DNA from: Leptospira neocaledonica | GTDB lineage: Bacteria > Spirochaetota > Leptospiria > Leptospirales > Leptospiraceae | Length of the DNA: 64,000 nt | Reading direction: 5' to 3' | Assembly (NCBI RefSeq): GCF_002812205.1 | Contig: NZ_NPEA01000005.1 | Coordinates: 388,737-452,736, forward strand | Shown: one piece after another, positions 1 to 9,606 of the stretch | How the letters are laid out: each line of letters begins with the position of its first letter | Position numbering within the stretch: position 1 is the first letter of the stretch | Position numbers and translations under genes: made by a program | The notes under the pieces: generated by a model | What the model was told of the DNA's origin: nothing | The model's database searches: none | The model's input: only the letters and a program-made list of their open reading frames with translations

Positions 1-2
1 CT

Positions 3-3000
3 GAAAAGAATTTTGAAGAGAATATAGAACTATATAGTCAGATTTTGGAATTACTCGGAGAAAATTTCCAAAACAAAAAAGCTCTTTCCGATCTGAGATT
101 GAATTTAGGTAATAATTATTTTTTACTCAAGAACTATCCTAAGGCGGATGAACAATATTCGTTAGTAGAATCCTATTCTAATTATATAATATCGAAAGCA
201 CAATTCGAAGACTACAGGCAAAAGGCAGTCTTCTTATTTAACTCTGCGCGCGCCTCCATGTATATGTCCAAGTATGGAGATGCTGTCCGAAAATTAAAAA
301 ACGCCTCGGACATTTATTCTAAAAACGAATTTCTTCAATTATATTCCGGGACGGATTACGCAAAAAACCTACAAAGTTATAGAGAGAAACTAACGTTACT
401 TAGGACTTTGACGGGTCTGTCTCACATGGAATTGGGGGAGTATGCACAAGCTCTTCCGTATCTGTCGGAAGCATTGGAATTAAACGAACCGTCTCGTTTG
501 GTGGACCCGATCAATATCAGAAATGCATTGGCGATTTCTTATCAAAAATTAGGTTATATTTCCAAGTCGGAAGAAAATTTAAAAGAAGCGGAGAAGGAGG
601 CGTATTCCCGCAAAACTCTTTGGCTGCCTAAAAAGGTGAGCCCTAAATTTTGGGAATCCGTCTGGGATTCCATGTGGGATTTCGTTTTTGAAACCGTACT
701 CCCTGACTCAGTTCGTATTTCCGGTTCTGGTAGATTTCCGGAGGCTATCCCTCCCGTATTCCAACCGTTATTATCTTCAGGGATACGAGTAAATAATCTT
801 ATCTTAGAACAAAACTATCGTTTGGCTGCGGAAGAAACGGACAAACGATTGGAATATGTAAATAGGAAGGGTTTAAGTAAAACATTAGCAGGACAATTGA
901 TCGAGTCCCAATCTTATGCCGACCTTGGATTTTTTCAGTATAAAAGAAATGAATTCGAAAAAGCTAAACTAGCATTTTTAGAAGAGAATGAGTTTCTGAA
1001 AGACTCGACAAATCTTTCCGGAAGATCTATAGGCAGTTTTAAAAGATATTTATATTCCTTGTTCGCTTCTATAGAAGCCTCGGCTAAAAAAGATAGAAAC
1101 GAATACTCTGAAGAATTAAATAACGCTCTGAAAGAACTGGACAGTTTCAAAAGAGAATCCATGGAAAACTGCCTATCTTCCTGGCCAGAAGACCTGTTAG
1201 AGGGAAATTACGTATGTTCAGAGGCGTTTTATAAACAATATTACGATTTTGATATATTAAAGGCAACAGTGCTTTATTATTCCGGAGAGGAGGATTTTAA
1301 AAAAGGAGAATGGTCGGAAGGTTTTGAAAAATTGGGAATTTCGTCCTCATTACTTGAAACTCCTTCCGGATTGCCAAAAGAGATCGTAGGACTCTCCAAA
1401 GACCCATTCCCAAGAAAAGAAAGGGTATTGCATTTTTTAAGCAGAGCCAGTGTTTTTTATAGACTGGGAGATTTAGAAAAAGCGGAAGAATGTTTAAAAT
1501 CTGCGGAAGAAATGGCCAATGTATTTTATTTCGGCGCTGAACTCATACAAACTTGGGTTTTGCAGGCAAGACTAGATTTAATGTCTAAAAGGCCGGATCA
1601 GGCAAAAATAAAATTATCCAAGGCGGAAGAACTTCTTAGAAAACAATTCCATTTGATTTCTGATAATAAAAGTTTTCTGCTAAGAGACTTGTATGAGACT
1701 AAAATCAGAGCAGAGCTCGATTCAGGAAATACGAATGTTGCATTTAATGATTGGGCCAGACTTCAGAGGTTATTAAATTTTCGTAATTTTCAAAAAGGAA
1801 ATTGGGAGTTTAGAGAAGCCCGAGCGGAATATGTAAAATTCGAGTCCGATTGGAAAAATTATAGAAATACTTATTTTAAATATCAAATCGCTTTGGAGAC
1901 CAGGGGGGATATCAAAAAAGAAGAACTCACACTTGCACAAGCTGCTTCTCAAGTTTCCAAATCTTTGGAAGTTTTAAGATCCAAATTTCCTCAAAAGGCA
2001 AGTTTCTTGGACCCTTTTGGCGCAGTTGGAGAGGCGACTTTAAAACAGAATGAAACTGAAATTCGTTTATTAGAATCCAGAGGAGCAGTATTTGCTCGGA
2101 TTAAAAATACTTCTTCTTTAAAATTTCTCAAATTCGAGAGCGAATCTAAGACGGAGAGTTGGATCAAATCCAATTTCGAAAATTCTGGTCGAAATCTTGT
2201 TTTGGACCCTGGAAACACTTCCGTAGGTGAGACATTACATTCTCAGGTTTCCGGGATTAGTTTTAAACTTTTTTCTTCCGCTTCAAGCGGAGAAGATAGA
2301 ACTCCGAAAGTAATTTCTTCTTTTTCTCCGATTAACGGCTGGAATTATAGAAAGGTAAATTCTGATTCTTGGACGGATATATTAGAAGATACTGATATTA
2401 TTGTGAGCCCTTTTCCTGAGATTAAAGGAGATTCGACTTTTGGAGAAAGAAAGAAAGATACTTTAGAGCTCAGAGAGATTTTTTCCAGAGAACATAGATT
2501 AGGTGCAATAATATTTACGTATTCTGAGAAGCCGAGCTGGCAACAAATCTTAAAGGTATATACGGGACTCGCTGGTTCTGGAGTAAATCTAATGTATGTA
2601 TGCCCTGGAGAATCTTGCGTAGAGGAATCTCTGGAAGAAATTTTTACAGGAAAAGTATCTAATACCCCCATTCGTTTTGGAAGACCTTTCGAAAAAGCCG
2701 GAAATAAAAATATAGAGGCTGAAAAACTTTTCGCTAAGTCCAGGAAGAATGAAAGAATTTCAGACTCTTCGGAAGTGTTTTCTGATCTACATAGAGCTCG
2801 TTCTTATGCAGAACCGAATTCTAATTTAGCCCTGAAAATTGAATCGGATTTGTTAAGAGCGTACCAAAGATTAAAACCAAATTTTTCTTTGAGTAAAATT
2901 TTCGCCTTACGTTATGAAAATCGTGATCTGAATTCTCAGAAAGAATTGGGGTTGAACCTCTGTGTGTCGAGATTGCTGGAAACCGAGTATAAGGATTGTG

Positions 3001-4961
3001 ACGAAATTTCTTTGCCGGAAGCTAAGAATGAAATTTTAAATGGAATATTTGCATTAAAAGAAGGGAAATATCCAGGTAATTCTATCAGTTCTAATATATC
3101 TGCAGACAGGTATGATCCATTTTTATTTAGATTAAAACTTTCTAATTTAGCTTTGGAAGCATATTATCCTGATCTAGCTTCTTCTCAACTGGGGTTAGCA
3201 AGACAATTTATCTCTTCAGGATCGGATCTGGAGACTTGGAAAAAAATGGAGACTCGGATTCGAAAAGAAAAAGCTCTTTTGGAAGAAGATGAAGATTGGT
3301 CTGAAGACACAAATCAAATCGAATTGGATCCCCAGGATAGAAATTATCCAAGGCATTTAGCATTTTTAGAAAACCGTAAAAAACTCGGGCATCGGATTTC
3401 TCCTCTTTCTTTGTATTCGGAGATTCATAGCTCTTCTAAGATATTATTCCAGACATTAGATGCGGAATCCAGATCATCCGTGTTGGATCTACTGCGTTAT
3501 TCGCTTCCGGAAGAAACCGGAAAGGAGATGGAGGAATTTTTGAATTCTTTCGTGGACCTGGAGAAACTTAAGAAAAATTTTCCAAGACAAGCAAGAATCG
3601 CACTAGAATTCGGGAAAGCTTATCTTTCCCGGGGGGACTACGATAAAGCAAAGTATTGGATCTCCAGATCAAAAGGAGTCTCCGACGATTTTTATTCTTC
3701 AGAGATAGAATTTATTAATTCTAAAATTGCCTATTTGGAAAGTAGAAAGCCAAATGAAATACCCGAATCCGGTTTTTCTGAATATCTATTCGAATATAAA
3801 AATGCCGCTTCTAAAAAGTCTTCCGAGTTTGTAGATTTAGCGAATCGTTTTGTTAAACATAGAAAAAAGAAAAAGTTTAGTCCGGCAGAAAGAAGAGAGC
3901 TTAACGATTTTATAACATATTTGCAGACACTTTCTTTTCAACAAAACGATTCCGAGACATTCTTTGATTTAGGATTGATCAAGGACAAAATTTCGGCAGT
4001 TCGTTCCGCTTTGTATGGACGTCCCGTTTTTTATTCTGATCTTCCTAATTTTAATAAGGTCTCCTTTTTATTGGAAGAAAAGATCCCGGAGAACCAGGAG
4101 TTTTTAGCTTTGATGGATCTGGGGTTAAAAACTTTCTATATCAAATTTACGAAAGGTAAATCTAAAGGTGATCTTGCTTTCAAGGATAATCGTAAGGTAA
4201 GAGCTTCTATCTATAAATACAATGAAGAAGCTGATAAGGGCGGAGCTGAAGTTTTATTGAGGGAGGCTTTGGAAACAGAGATTCGTCAGAATATTCGTCC
4301 CTCTAAAAATAAGACCACGTATTTGTATCTTTCTTCTTATCATTTTTTAGCTCCAATTTTGCCTAAGTCGGAAGAGGAGATCTATTATGTTGCAGATCCG
4401 GAAACCTTACTTAAAAATCCGATCCATAAAGAGAAGGATGAATTCTGGGATGGGTTCGGGATTATCACTAAGGATGATCCGAATTCTCCGGATTGGTATT
4501 CTCAATTGGCAAAACTAGAGAACTTGGAACTTTCTCCTAAGGGGAATCCTGGAATTACTCCTTTTCATGTGATTCGAGTTCCTTTGGTAGAAGATAAAGA
4601 GAAAGGTATCTTGTTTGGAAATCGATTGGTTGCTGAAGTGGAGCCAGGCACTTTACAAGGTGTTTGGATATTAGCTTCTTCTTTTTTGGAAGGTTTTGGG
4701 AATGCTTCTTTGAGTTTAAGAGATTCGTTATATTATTTGGGAAAATTCTGGAAGGGACCGGGGATAGTAAATCTTGGATTTCAAACAGATACTCATAATT
4801 CAAAATTCTTAAAGGAGATTACTTCTAGAAAAGAAGATTCTAAAACTTCTCTTCGAAATCGTTTTTTGAAAACCATGGATACTATGAGAGAAGTGTATCC
4901 GGTTGATAAATATTGGAACGGATATCGATTGTTTACTACTTCTTTTATTTCGAAGGAGTAG
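3..4961 (+). CDS. Giant TPR protein with degenerate CHAT-like C-terminus (5' truncated by window)
   Basis: The reading frame is open to the left edge, so the true start lies outside the window; about 1650 residues are visible. The first half contains helical pairs of TPR type (for example GEYAQALPYLSEALELN and, much later, SRGDYDKAKYWISRSKG). The last 250 residues resemble a CHAT (caspase-like) fold: a TYLYLSSYHFLAPIL strand-loop, an ILASSFLEG segment where CHAT proteases carry the catalytic Cys in SACxTG, and a YWNGYRLF ending like the CHAT WAGFxLxG. The Cys position is Ser, so proteolysis is doubtful. No signal peptide can be judged. A hairpin terminator follows closely. The TPR call is good; the CHAT assignment is inference from short motifs. 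Confidence 0.75.
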   Translation, partial: EKNFEENIELYSQILELLGENFQNKKALSDLRLNLGNNYFLLKNYPKADEQYSLVESYSNYIISKAQFEDYRQKAVFLFNSARASMYMSKYGDAVRKLKNASDIYSKNEFLQLYSGTDYAKNLQSYREKLTLLRTLTGLSHMELGEYAQALPYLSEALELNEPSRLVDPINIRNALAISYQKLGYISKSEENLKEAEKEAYSRKTLWLPKKVSPKFWESVWDSMWDFVFETVLPDSVRISGSGRFPEAIPPVFQPLLSSGIRVNNLILEQNYRLAAEETDKRLEYVNRKGLSKTLAGQLIESQSYADLGFFQYKRNEFEKAKLAFLEENEFLKDSTNLSGRSIGSFKRYLYSLFASIEASAKKDRNEYSEELNNALKELDSFKRESMENCLSSWPEDLLEGNYVCSEAFYKQYYDFDILKATVLYYSGEEDFKKGEWSEGFEKLGISSSLLETPSGLPKEIVGLSKDPFPRKERVLHFLSRASVFYRLGDLEKAEECLKSAEEMANVFYFGAELIQTWVLQARLDLMSKRPDQAKIKLSKAEELLRKQFHLISDNKSFLLRDLYETKIRAELDSGNTNVAFNDWARLQRLLNFRNFQKGNWEFREARAEYVKFESDWKNYRNTYFKYQIALETRGDIKKEELTLAQAASQVSKSLEVLRSKFPQKASFLDPFGAVGEATLKQNETEIRLLESRGAVFARIKNTSSLKFLKFESESKTESWIKSNFENSGRNLVLDPGNTSVGETLHSQVSGISFKLFSSASSGEDRTPKVISSFSPINGWNYRKVNSDSWTDILEDTDIIVSPFPEIKGDSTFGERKKDTLELREIFSREHRLGAIIFTYSEKPSWQQILKVYTGLAGSGVNLMYVCPGESCVEESLEEIFTGKVSNTPIRFGRPFEKAGNKNIEAEKLFAKSRKNERISDSSEVFSDLHRARSYAEPNSNLALKIESDLLRAYQRLKPNFSLSKIFALRYENRDLNSQKELGLNLCVSRLLETEYKDCDEISLPEAKNEILNGIFALKEGKYPGNSISSNISADRYDPFLFRLKLSNLALEAYYPDLASSQLGLARQFISSGSDLETWKKMETRIRKEKALLEEDEDWSEDTNQIELDPQDRNYPRHLAFLENRKKLGHRISPLSLYSEIHSSSKILFQTLDAESRSSVLDLLRYSLPEETGKEMEEFLNSFVDLEKLKKNFPRQARIALEFGKAYLSRGDYDKAKYWISRSKGVSDDFYSSEIEFINSKIAYLESRKPNEIPESGFSEYLFEYKNAASKKSSEFVDLANRFVKHRKKKKFSPAERRELNDFITYLQTLSFQQNDSETFFDLGLIKDKISAVRSALYGRPVFYSDLPNFNKVSFLLEEKIPENQEFLALMDLGLKTFYIKFTKGKSKGDLAFKDNRKVRASIYKYNEEADKGGAEVLLREALETEIRQNIRPSKNKTTYLYLSSYHFLAPILPKSEEEIYYVADPETLLKNPIHKEKDEFWDGFGIITKDDPNSPDWYSQLAKLENLELSPKGNPGITPFHVIRVPLVEDKEKGILFGNRLVAEVEPGTLQGVWILASSFLEGFGNASLSLRDSLYYLGKFWKGPGIVNLGFQTDTHNSKFLKEITSRKEDSKTSLRNRFLKTMDTMREVYPVDKYWNGYRLFTTSFISKE

Positions 4962-4987
4962 GGATTACCTGCAAGGGATCGAGCCGG

Positions 4988-5020
4988 GGTCATAAAAATC
5001 GCGAATGCGGTTTTTTGACC
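4988..5020 (+). terminator. Rho-independent terminator after the TPR gene
   Basis: A hairpin with arms GGTCAtAAAAATCGC and GCGGTTTTTTGACC, a GAAT loop, one bulged base and one G-T pair. The right arm supplies the T-run. It lies 27 bases past the TPR stop codon. The A-rich left arm could also let it serve transcription from the convergent aminopeptidase gene. Confidence 0.7.
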
Positions 5021-5028
5021 GGAGGTGA

Positions 5029-5055
5029 GAGCCCGACCTGAGCGTAAGCGAGGGA
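5029..5055. repeat. Degenerate GC-rich intergenic repeat
   Basis: The stretch GAGCCCGACCTGAGCGTAAG followed by CGAGGGA closely matches the stretch at 52755-52780 (GAGCCCGGTCCGAGCGAAGC, then GAGTGA). Both are non-coding and more GC-rich than their surroundings. This looks like a dispersed intergenic repeat; the family is not identified. Confidence 0.5.
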
Positions 5056-5072
5056 TGCGGCCATCATTCCTT

Positions 5073-5217
5073 GTTGGAGGTCCAACACTGGGATTGAGAT
5101 CGCCCCCGCCCAGCTTCGGGTGGGGGGAGTGGCTTGTGGGAGAGCGCTTACGCGTATATCACAAAATTCGCATCTTTACAACTAAATTTCGCAGTATAAT
5201 CTTGTTGGAGGTCCAAC
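5073..5217. repeat. Palindrome-bounded intergenic element, copy A
   Basis: A 145-base element bounded by two identical 14-base palindromes, GTTGGAGGTCCAAC (5073-5086 and 5204-5217). Between them are a GATCGCCCCCGCCC block, a GGGGGGAGTGGC block and GTATATCACAAAAT. Copy B at 18704-18850 has the same order of blocks and nearly the same length. There is no transposase or credible reading frame. It resembles a miniature non-autonomous element or a structured intergenic repeat. Confidence 0.7.
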
Positions 5218-5235
5218 ATTTATTCTCGCGAAAAA

Positions 5236-6312
5236 TCATTTCTCTTCCAGCAATACCTTTCGCTCTTCGATTGTTTTCTCTTTTAGTTTCCTCATCTCTT
5301 CGTGAAATTTAGAAAAATCTTTTCCAACTTCCAGAAACCTTTTTCTAAAATACGGAGTCCCCGAATTGTATCGAAGCATCCCGATGAAGTCTTCGTTATT
5401 CCAGTCTCTTTCCGAAAGTTTTTTGGAATTGATCTTGGCCCATTTCGTTTGGAGAATTTTTTTGCGGAAGTCGCCGATGATCTCCGTTTTTTTCTTTAGT
5501 AATAGATCTTCTGTGCCGCCTTCTGAGTATGCGGCCTTAAGTAAATTTGCAGTTTCTATAATTAGATTTTTATAAAGTTTAGTTTCTTCTTCCGATTTTT
5601 TTCTTTCCGCAAGCAATTTCGGACCGCCGATTTTCAGGACATACTCGTCCGAGCCTTCGTCTTCTACAAAACTCGCATAACTTTCGTTAAATAAAGAGTC
5701 TCCTGGAAAATAGACTGTCGCATGTGCCATTTCGTGAATGACTATGGAGGCTAGATCACCAGGATCTTCGTAAAGTTGGGATGAGAATAACGGATCTTCG
5801 AACCATCCCAATGTAGAATATCCGGCTGTGATCCGTATTCTTGTATCGAAACCTTGTTTTTTCAGGGATTGTTCTTCTTCTTTCGCTTTCTCTAATGAAA
5901 AGTATCCTTTGTATGGAACCGTGCCCGCGATCGGGAACCACCAAGTATAGGATTCGAATCGTAATGGATGGCAAGCACTTACATGCCAACCGATTGCAGG
6001 TCGATCCAGTTGCACAAAACTTTTAAATCCACCTTCAGGTGAAAGTGCTAATTCTTGGATGCCGAATTCTCTGATCTTCTCCACCTCTTTCAATTTTGAT
6101 TTGGTGGTCTCCGGTATTTCAGGATCGGCTAAAACTTCGGAGATCGCTTTTCTTTGCAGTAGGATCTTTGCCTGTTCTTTTCCCAGATGATATAGATAAG
6201 GAATACATCCTTGGCCGGAAAAGAATAGAAAAAACAAAACGGGTATTCCGGAAAAGAATCCGAGTCGACGATTCTTTCCGTTAGGTAGAAGGTGGGTTGA
6301 GTCTGATTGCAT
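5236..6312 (-). CDS. Putative lipoprotein aminopeptidase (PF10023-like metallopeptidase)
   Basis: About 358 residues. An N-terminal signal sequence ends in a lipobox-like FSGQGC, so the protein is probably lipidated and exported. The zinc motif HEMAH (H193, E194, H197 from this start) is followed about 20 residues later by NESYASFVEDEG, the pattern of the predicted aminopeptidase family PF10023. An ATG 23 codons upstream keeps the frame open. The start chosen has AGGAAGG nine bases before it and gives a normal signal peptide. The start codon overlaps the divergent HtrA start. The family is recognised from motifs; the substrate is unknown. Confidence 0.8.
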   Translation of the reverse strand: MQSDSTHLLPNGKNRRLGFFSGIPVLFFLFFSGQGCIPYLYHLGKEQAKILLQRKAISEVLADPEIPETTKSKLKEVEKIREFGIQELALSPEGGFKSFVQLDRPAIGWHVSACHPLRFESYTWWFPIAGTVPYKGYFSLEKAKEEEQSLKKQGFDTRIRITAGYSTLGWFEDPLFSSQLYEDPGDLASIVIHEMAHATVYFPGDSLFNESYASFVEDEGSDEYVLKIGGPKLLAERKKSEEETKLYKNLIIETANLLKAAYSEGGTEDLLLKKKTEIIGDFRKKILQTKWAKINSKKLSERDWNNEDFIGMLRYNSGTPYFRKRFLEVGKDFSKFHEEMRKLKEKTIEERKVLLEEK

Positions 6313-7411
6313 GAATATTAGCCTTCCTAAAATCGTTTGGATCAATATCGGACTTTTGGTTTTATTCCTATTCGTCCTCATTCTTCCGGGAGAAGGAGGT
6401 TTGTCCTCCTTTTTCCGTGGTGGAAAACCTCTCGGTTATTCCGACCAAAGAGCCGGGATCCAATTGCAGAATGCTTTTCGAAATGTTTATAATTCTGCAA
6501 AGGATTCTGTAGTTTCCATTCGGACTAAAAAAACGGAAGCGATTACAAGTCCGTACCAATATTTTGATTACCGGACTGAAAAACTTTCCTCTTTCGGAAG
6601 CGGATTTCTGATCCATGAAAAAGGATATGTTGTCACAAATTTTCACGTTATCTTAGATGCGGAAAGTATAGAAGTAATCGCTTCCGATGGTAGTGTTTTT
6701 CCGGCTAAATTTGTAGGAAGCCATGAAAGAGCGGATATTGCTCTTCTGAAAATTAAAGAAGGAAGCGGACTTAAGCCTGTTTCTTTTGGTGATTCTGACA
6801 AAATTGAAGTAGGGGATTGGGCGATTGCAATCGGCTCTCCTTTCGGTTTGGAAAGATCTTTTTCAGTGGGTGTGGTTTCCGCAAAATATAGGGAAGATCT
6901 GGATGAAACCGGTCAAACCCATATCCAAACAGATAGTATGATCAATCCAGGTTCCAGTGGTGGCCCACTTCTCAATATTTATGGAGAAGTGATCGGGATC
7001 AATCGTCTGATCCGAAGTGACTCTGGTAGGAACACCGGCATCGGTTTTGCGATCCCGATGAACTATGCCAAAAAGATCATCCAGCTGATCGAAGAGAATA
7101 AAGGACGGATTATCCGTCCTGCCACCCTGGGAGTGATGGCGACTGTCCCGCTTCCGGATCATAGAAAGGCTCTCGGAATTCCTGCGGATTGGAATGGGGT
7201 CTTAGTATATGATATGGATTCAGGTTCTTCCGCAGAAAGTTCCGGTTTAAAACGATATGACTTCATTATGGAAGCAAACGGAGTCCAGGTCAAAAATATT
7301 AATGATCTGAGGGAACAGGTCGGAATAGTAGGATTAGGCGGCAGGTTAAAACTTAGGATCTACAGGGAAAAATCCCTGCAAGAACTGACCGTTAGATTGA
7401 TACAGAAATAA
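6311..7411 (+). CDS. HtrA/DegP-family trypsin-like serine protease
   Basis: A 366-residue membrane-anchored periplasmic protease. An N-terminal hydrophobic segment (residues 8-26) is followed by a trypsin-like domain with a complete triad: H112 in TNFHVI, D142 in ADIALL and S216 in GSSGGP. A single PDZ domain occupies roughly residues 265-365. The length fits DegS-like proteins with one PDZ. It starts back-to-back with the aminopeptidase and is followed 25 bases later by an aminotransferase and murI, probably one transcription unit. The role would be quality control or regulated cleavage of envelope proteins. The family is certain; degP versus degS is not assigned. Confidence 0.93.
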   Translation: MNISLPKIVWINIGLLVLFLFVLILPGEGGLSSFFRGGKPLGYSDQRAGIQLQNAFRNVYNSAKDSVVSIRTKKTEAITSPYQYFDYRTEKLSSFGSGFLIHEKGYVVTNFHVILDAESIEVIASDGSVFPAKFVGSHERADIALLKIKEGSGLKPVSFGDSDKIEVGDWAIAIGSPFGLERSFSVGVVSAKYREDLDETGQTHIQTDSMINPGSSGGPLLNIYGEVIGINRLIRSDSGRNTGIGFAIPMNYAKKIIQLIEENKGRIIRPATLGVMATVPLPDHRKALGIPADWNGVLVYDMDSGSSAESSGLKRYDFIMEANGVQVKNINDLREQVGIVGLGGRLKLRIYREKSLQELTVRLIQK

Positions 7412-7436
7412 TTTTTCTAAAATCATAAGGCTAGAC

Positions 7437-8741
7437 ATGAGAAGAAATATCGTTCACAGCGGTGCTGATGCTCTCATTTACGAGATCCGTCAGATCGTAG
7501 GAGTCGCTAAAAAGTTAGAAGCTCTCGGAGTTCCGATTACTTACGAGAATATCGGAGACCCCATCCAAAAAGGAGAGAAGGTCGCCCCATGGATGAAAAA
7601 AATCGTTTCGGATCTGATCCTCGAAGATAAGTCATGGGCCTATACGGCTACCCAAGGATTTGAGAAGACCAGAAATTTTTTAGCAGATAAAGTGAACGAA
7701 AGAGGTGGAGCCCAAATTACCGCCGACGATATTTTATTTTTTAACGGACTTGGTGACGCAGTCGCTAAAATTTTCGGCTTCCTAAGAAGAGAAGCTCGAG
7801 TCATTGGGCCAAGTCCTGCATACTCTACACTTTCTTCTGCGGAAGCGGCTCATTCTGGTTATGAGCATATGACTTATAATTTAAATCCGGAACAGGGTTG
7901 GATGCCTGATCTGGAAGATATAGAGAATAAGGTCAAATACAACGATTCTATCGCGGGGATACTTCTTATCAATCCGGATAATCCTACCGGCGCAGTGTAT
8001 GATAAAAACGTAATGCGGGAAATCGTAAAAATCGCGGAAAAATACGATGTAATGCTTATCTGCGACGAGACTTACGCTCATGTGAATTATTCCGAAACGG
8101 GGACCATTCATCTTTCAGAAGTAATCGGAAATAAGGTGCCTGGAATGGCTCTACGTTCCGTATCCAAAGAATTTCCTTGGCCTGGTGGAAGATGTGGTTG
8201 GTTGGAGATATTCAATAAGGATAAAGATCCTGTTTTTGCACGTTATGCAAAATCTCTCTTGGATGCTAAGATGCTGGAAGTATGTTCTACCACTCTTCCT
8301 CAGATGGCAATTCCAGAAGTATATTCACATCCTCAGTTTCTTCCCCACTTAAAGGAAAGAAATGAGAAGTTTAAGAAGAAGGCAAAACTTGCCACCGATT
8401 CCTTTAAAGGACTCAAAGGTGTTACCGTAGTAGAACCGAAGGGTGCTTTTTATCTCACTGTTGCATTTGATAAGGGAATACTCGGAGATAAGATGACTCT
8501 TCCTATCTCTAATCCAAAGGCGGAAGAATTTATCCGCCCTCTTCTCGGGAATTGTGCTCCGGATCGTAGATTTGTTTATTATCTTCTGGCTTCTACAGGG
8601 ATTTGTGTGGTTCCACTTTCTTCTTTCTGTACGGATAGAGACGGTTTCAGGGTCACTCTTTTGGAAGAAGATGAGGAAAAATTCCGTTGGATCTATAATA
8701 CTTTGAGAAAGAGTATAGAGGATTATACTACTTCCGTTTAG
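7437..8741 (+). CDS. PLP-dependent class I/II aminotransferase
   Basis: A 434-residue fold-type I aminotransferase. The pattern INPDNPTGAVY, the CDETYAH aspartate that binds the pyridine nitrogen, and the PLP lysine in SVSKEFPWPGGRCGW are all present. The C-terminus holds RVTLLEEDEEKF. It is somewhat longer than typical aspartate/alanine aminotransferases and the region after the lysine is unusual. The stop is three bases before murI, which suggests coupled translation and perhaps a link to amino-acid supply for peptidoglycan. The amino-acid substrate cannot be decided from sequence. Confidence 0.9.
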   Translation: MRRNIVHSGADALIYEIRQIVGVAKKLEALGVPITYENIGDPIQKGEKVAPWMKKIVSDLILEDKSWAYTATQGFEKTRNFLADKVNERGGAQITADDILFFNGLGDAVAKIFGFLRREARVIGPSPAYSTLSSAEAAHSGYEHMTYNLNPEQGWMPDLEDIENKVKYNDSIAGILLINPDNPTGAVYDKNVMREIVKIAEKYDVMLICDETYAHVNYSETGTIHLSEVIGNKVPGMALRSVSKEFPWPGGRCGWLEIFNKDKDPVFARYAKSLLDAKMLEVCSTTLPQMAIPEVYSHPQFLPHLKERNEKFKKKAKLATDSFKGLKGVTVVEPKGAFYLTVAFDKGILGDKMTLPISNPKAEEFIRPLLGNCAPDRRFVYYLLASTGICVVPLSSFCTDRDGFRVTLLEEDEEKFRWIYNTLRKSIEDYTTSV

Positions 8742-8744
8742 GAT

Positions 8745-9536
8745 ATGATAAACAATAAAGAAAGAGTTCCTAAGATCGGGGTAATGGATTCCGGAATGGG
8801 AGGACTTTCCGTTCTAAGGGAACTCTTGGATCTTCCGTATTCTGCGAATTTTCTTTATTATGGAGATCTTGCGCATGCTCCTTATGGGGAGAAGAAGACC
8901 TCCGAAGTTTTTGAACTAACTCATAATGTGTGTAATGTCTTCTTAAAAGAAGAAGTGGATGCGATCCTTCTCGCATGTAATACCGCAACTTCCGCTTCCG
9001 CTTCCAAACTTAGGGAAGAATTATCCGTACCTGTATTCGGTATGGAGCCTGCGATCAAACCTGCCCTTCTCGCACATCCGGGCGAAAAAATTGCGTTACT
9101 CGCCACTTCTGTTACTCATAGGGAAGAAAAATTGCAGGAATTAAAATCGGAATTAGGTGCATCCGAAAGAGTAATTCACCTAAATTGTGATGGTCTTGCA
9201 ACGCTCGTGGATCATGGAAAATGGGAAGAAGCCAAACTTCTTCTTAAAAACATATTAAAAATCCCGCAAGGACAAGGAATTCGTGCTCTTGTGTTGGGAT
9301 GCACACATTACGTATTCCTGAAAAACGAAATCAAGGACCTATATCCCGAGGCAATTCTTCATGATGGGAACCAGGGGACTGTCCGCCATTTAGTCAGATC
9401 GCTTCATTTGGATGAAAAAGAAGGGCAGCCGAACTACACTCTGTTCTTTTCTTCCGATACAAATCGGGAAAAAGCAGAAGACCTTGCCTCCCTATTATTG
9501 CAAAAGGGCTCCGGATCTCATCCCCATAATAAGTAG
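8745..9536 (+). CDS. murI: Glutamate racemase
   Basis: Converts L-glutamate to D-glutamate for peptidoglycan precursors in the cytoplasm. Family landmarks are complete: MDSGMGG near the N-terminus (D15, S16), YGDLAHAPYG, catalytic C78 in ACNTAT and C186 in GCTHY. Its 263 residues match the usual length. It follows the aminotransferase with only three bases between, so the two genes are very likely co-transcribed. Confidence 0.96.
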   Translation: MINNKERVPKIGVMDSGMGGLSVLRELLDLPYSANFLYYGDLAHAPYGEKKTSEVFELTHNVCNVFLKEEVDAILLACNTATSASASKLREELSVPVFGMEPAIKPALLAHPGEKIALLATSVTHREEKLQELKSELGASERVIHLNCDGLATLVDHGKWEEAKLLLKNILKIPQGQGIRALVLGCTHYVFLKNEIKDLYPEAILHDGNQGTVRHLVRSLHLDEKEGQPNYTLFFSSDTNREKAEDLASLLLQKGSGSHPHNK

Positions 9537-9606
9537 AAATTTTTTTCCTAAAGAGTATTTTTTTGGTTCCCGGTCTAGACGCTTTGTATTAGCTTTATGA
9601 ATCCGT

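Noticed and set aside
5025..5312. 95-codon open frame through element A
   Set aside because: It runs through palindromes and a GC-rich repeat, has no ribosome site, and its end overlaps the aminopeptidase on the other strand.
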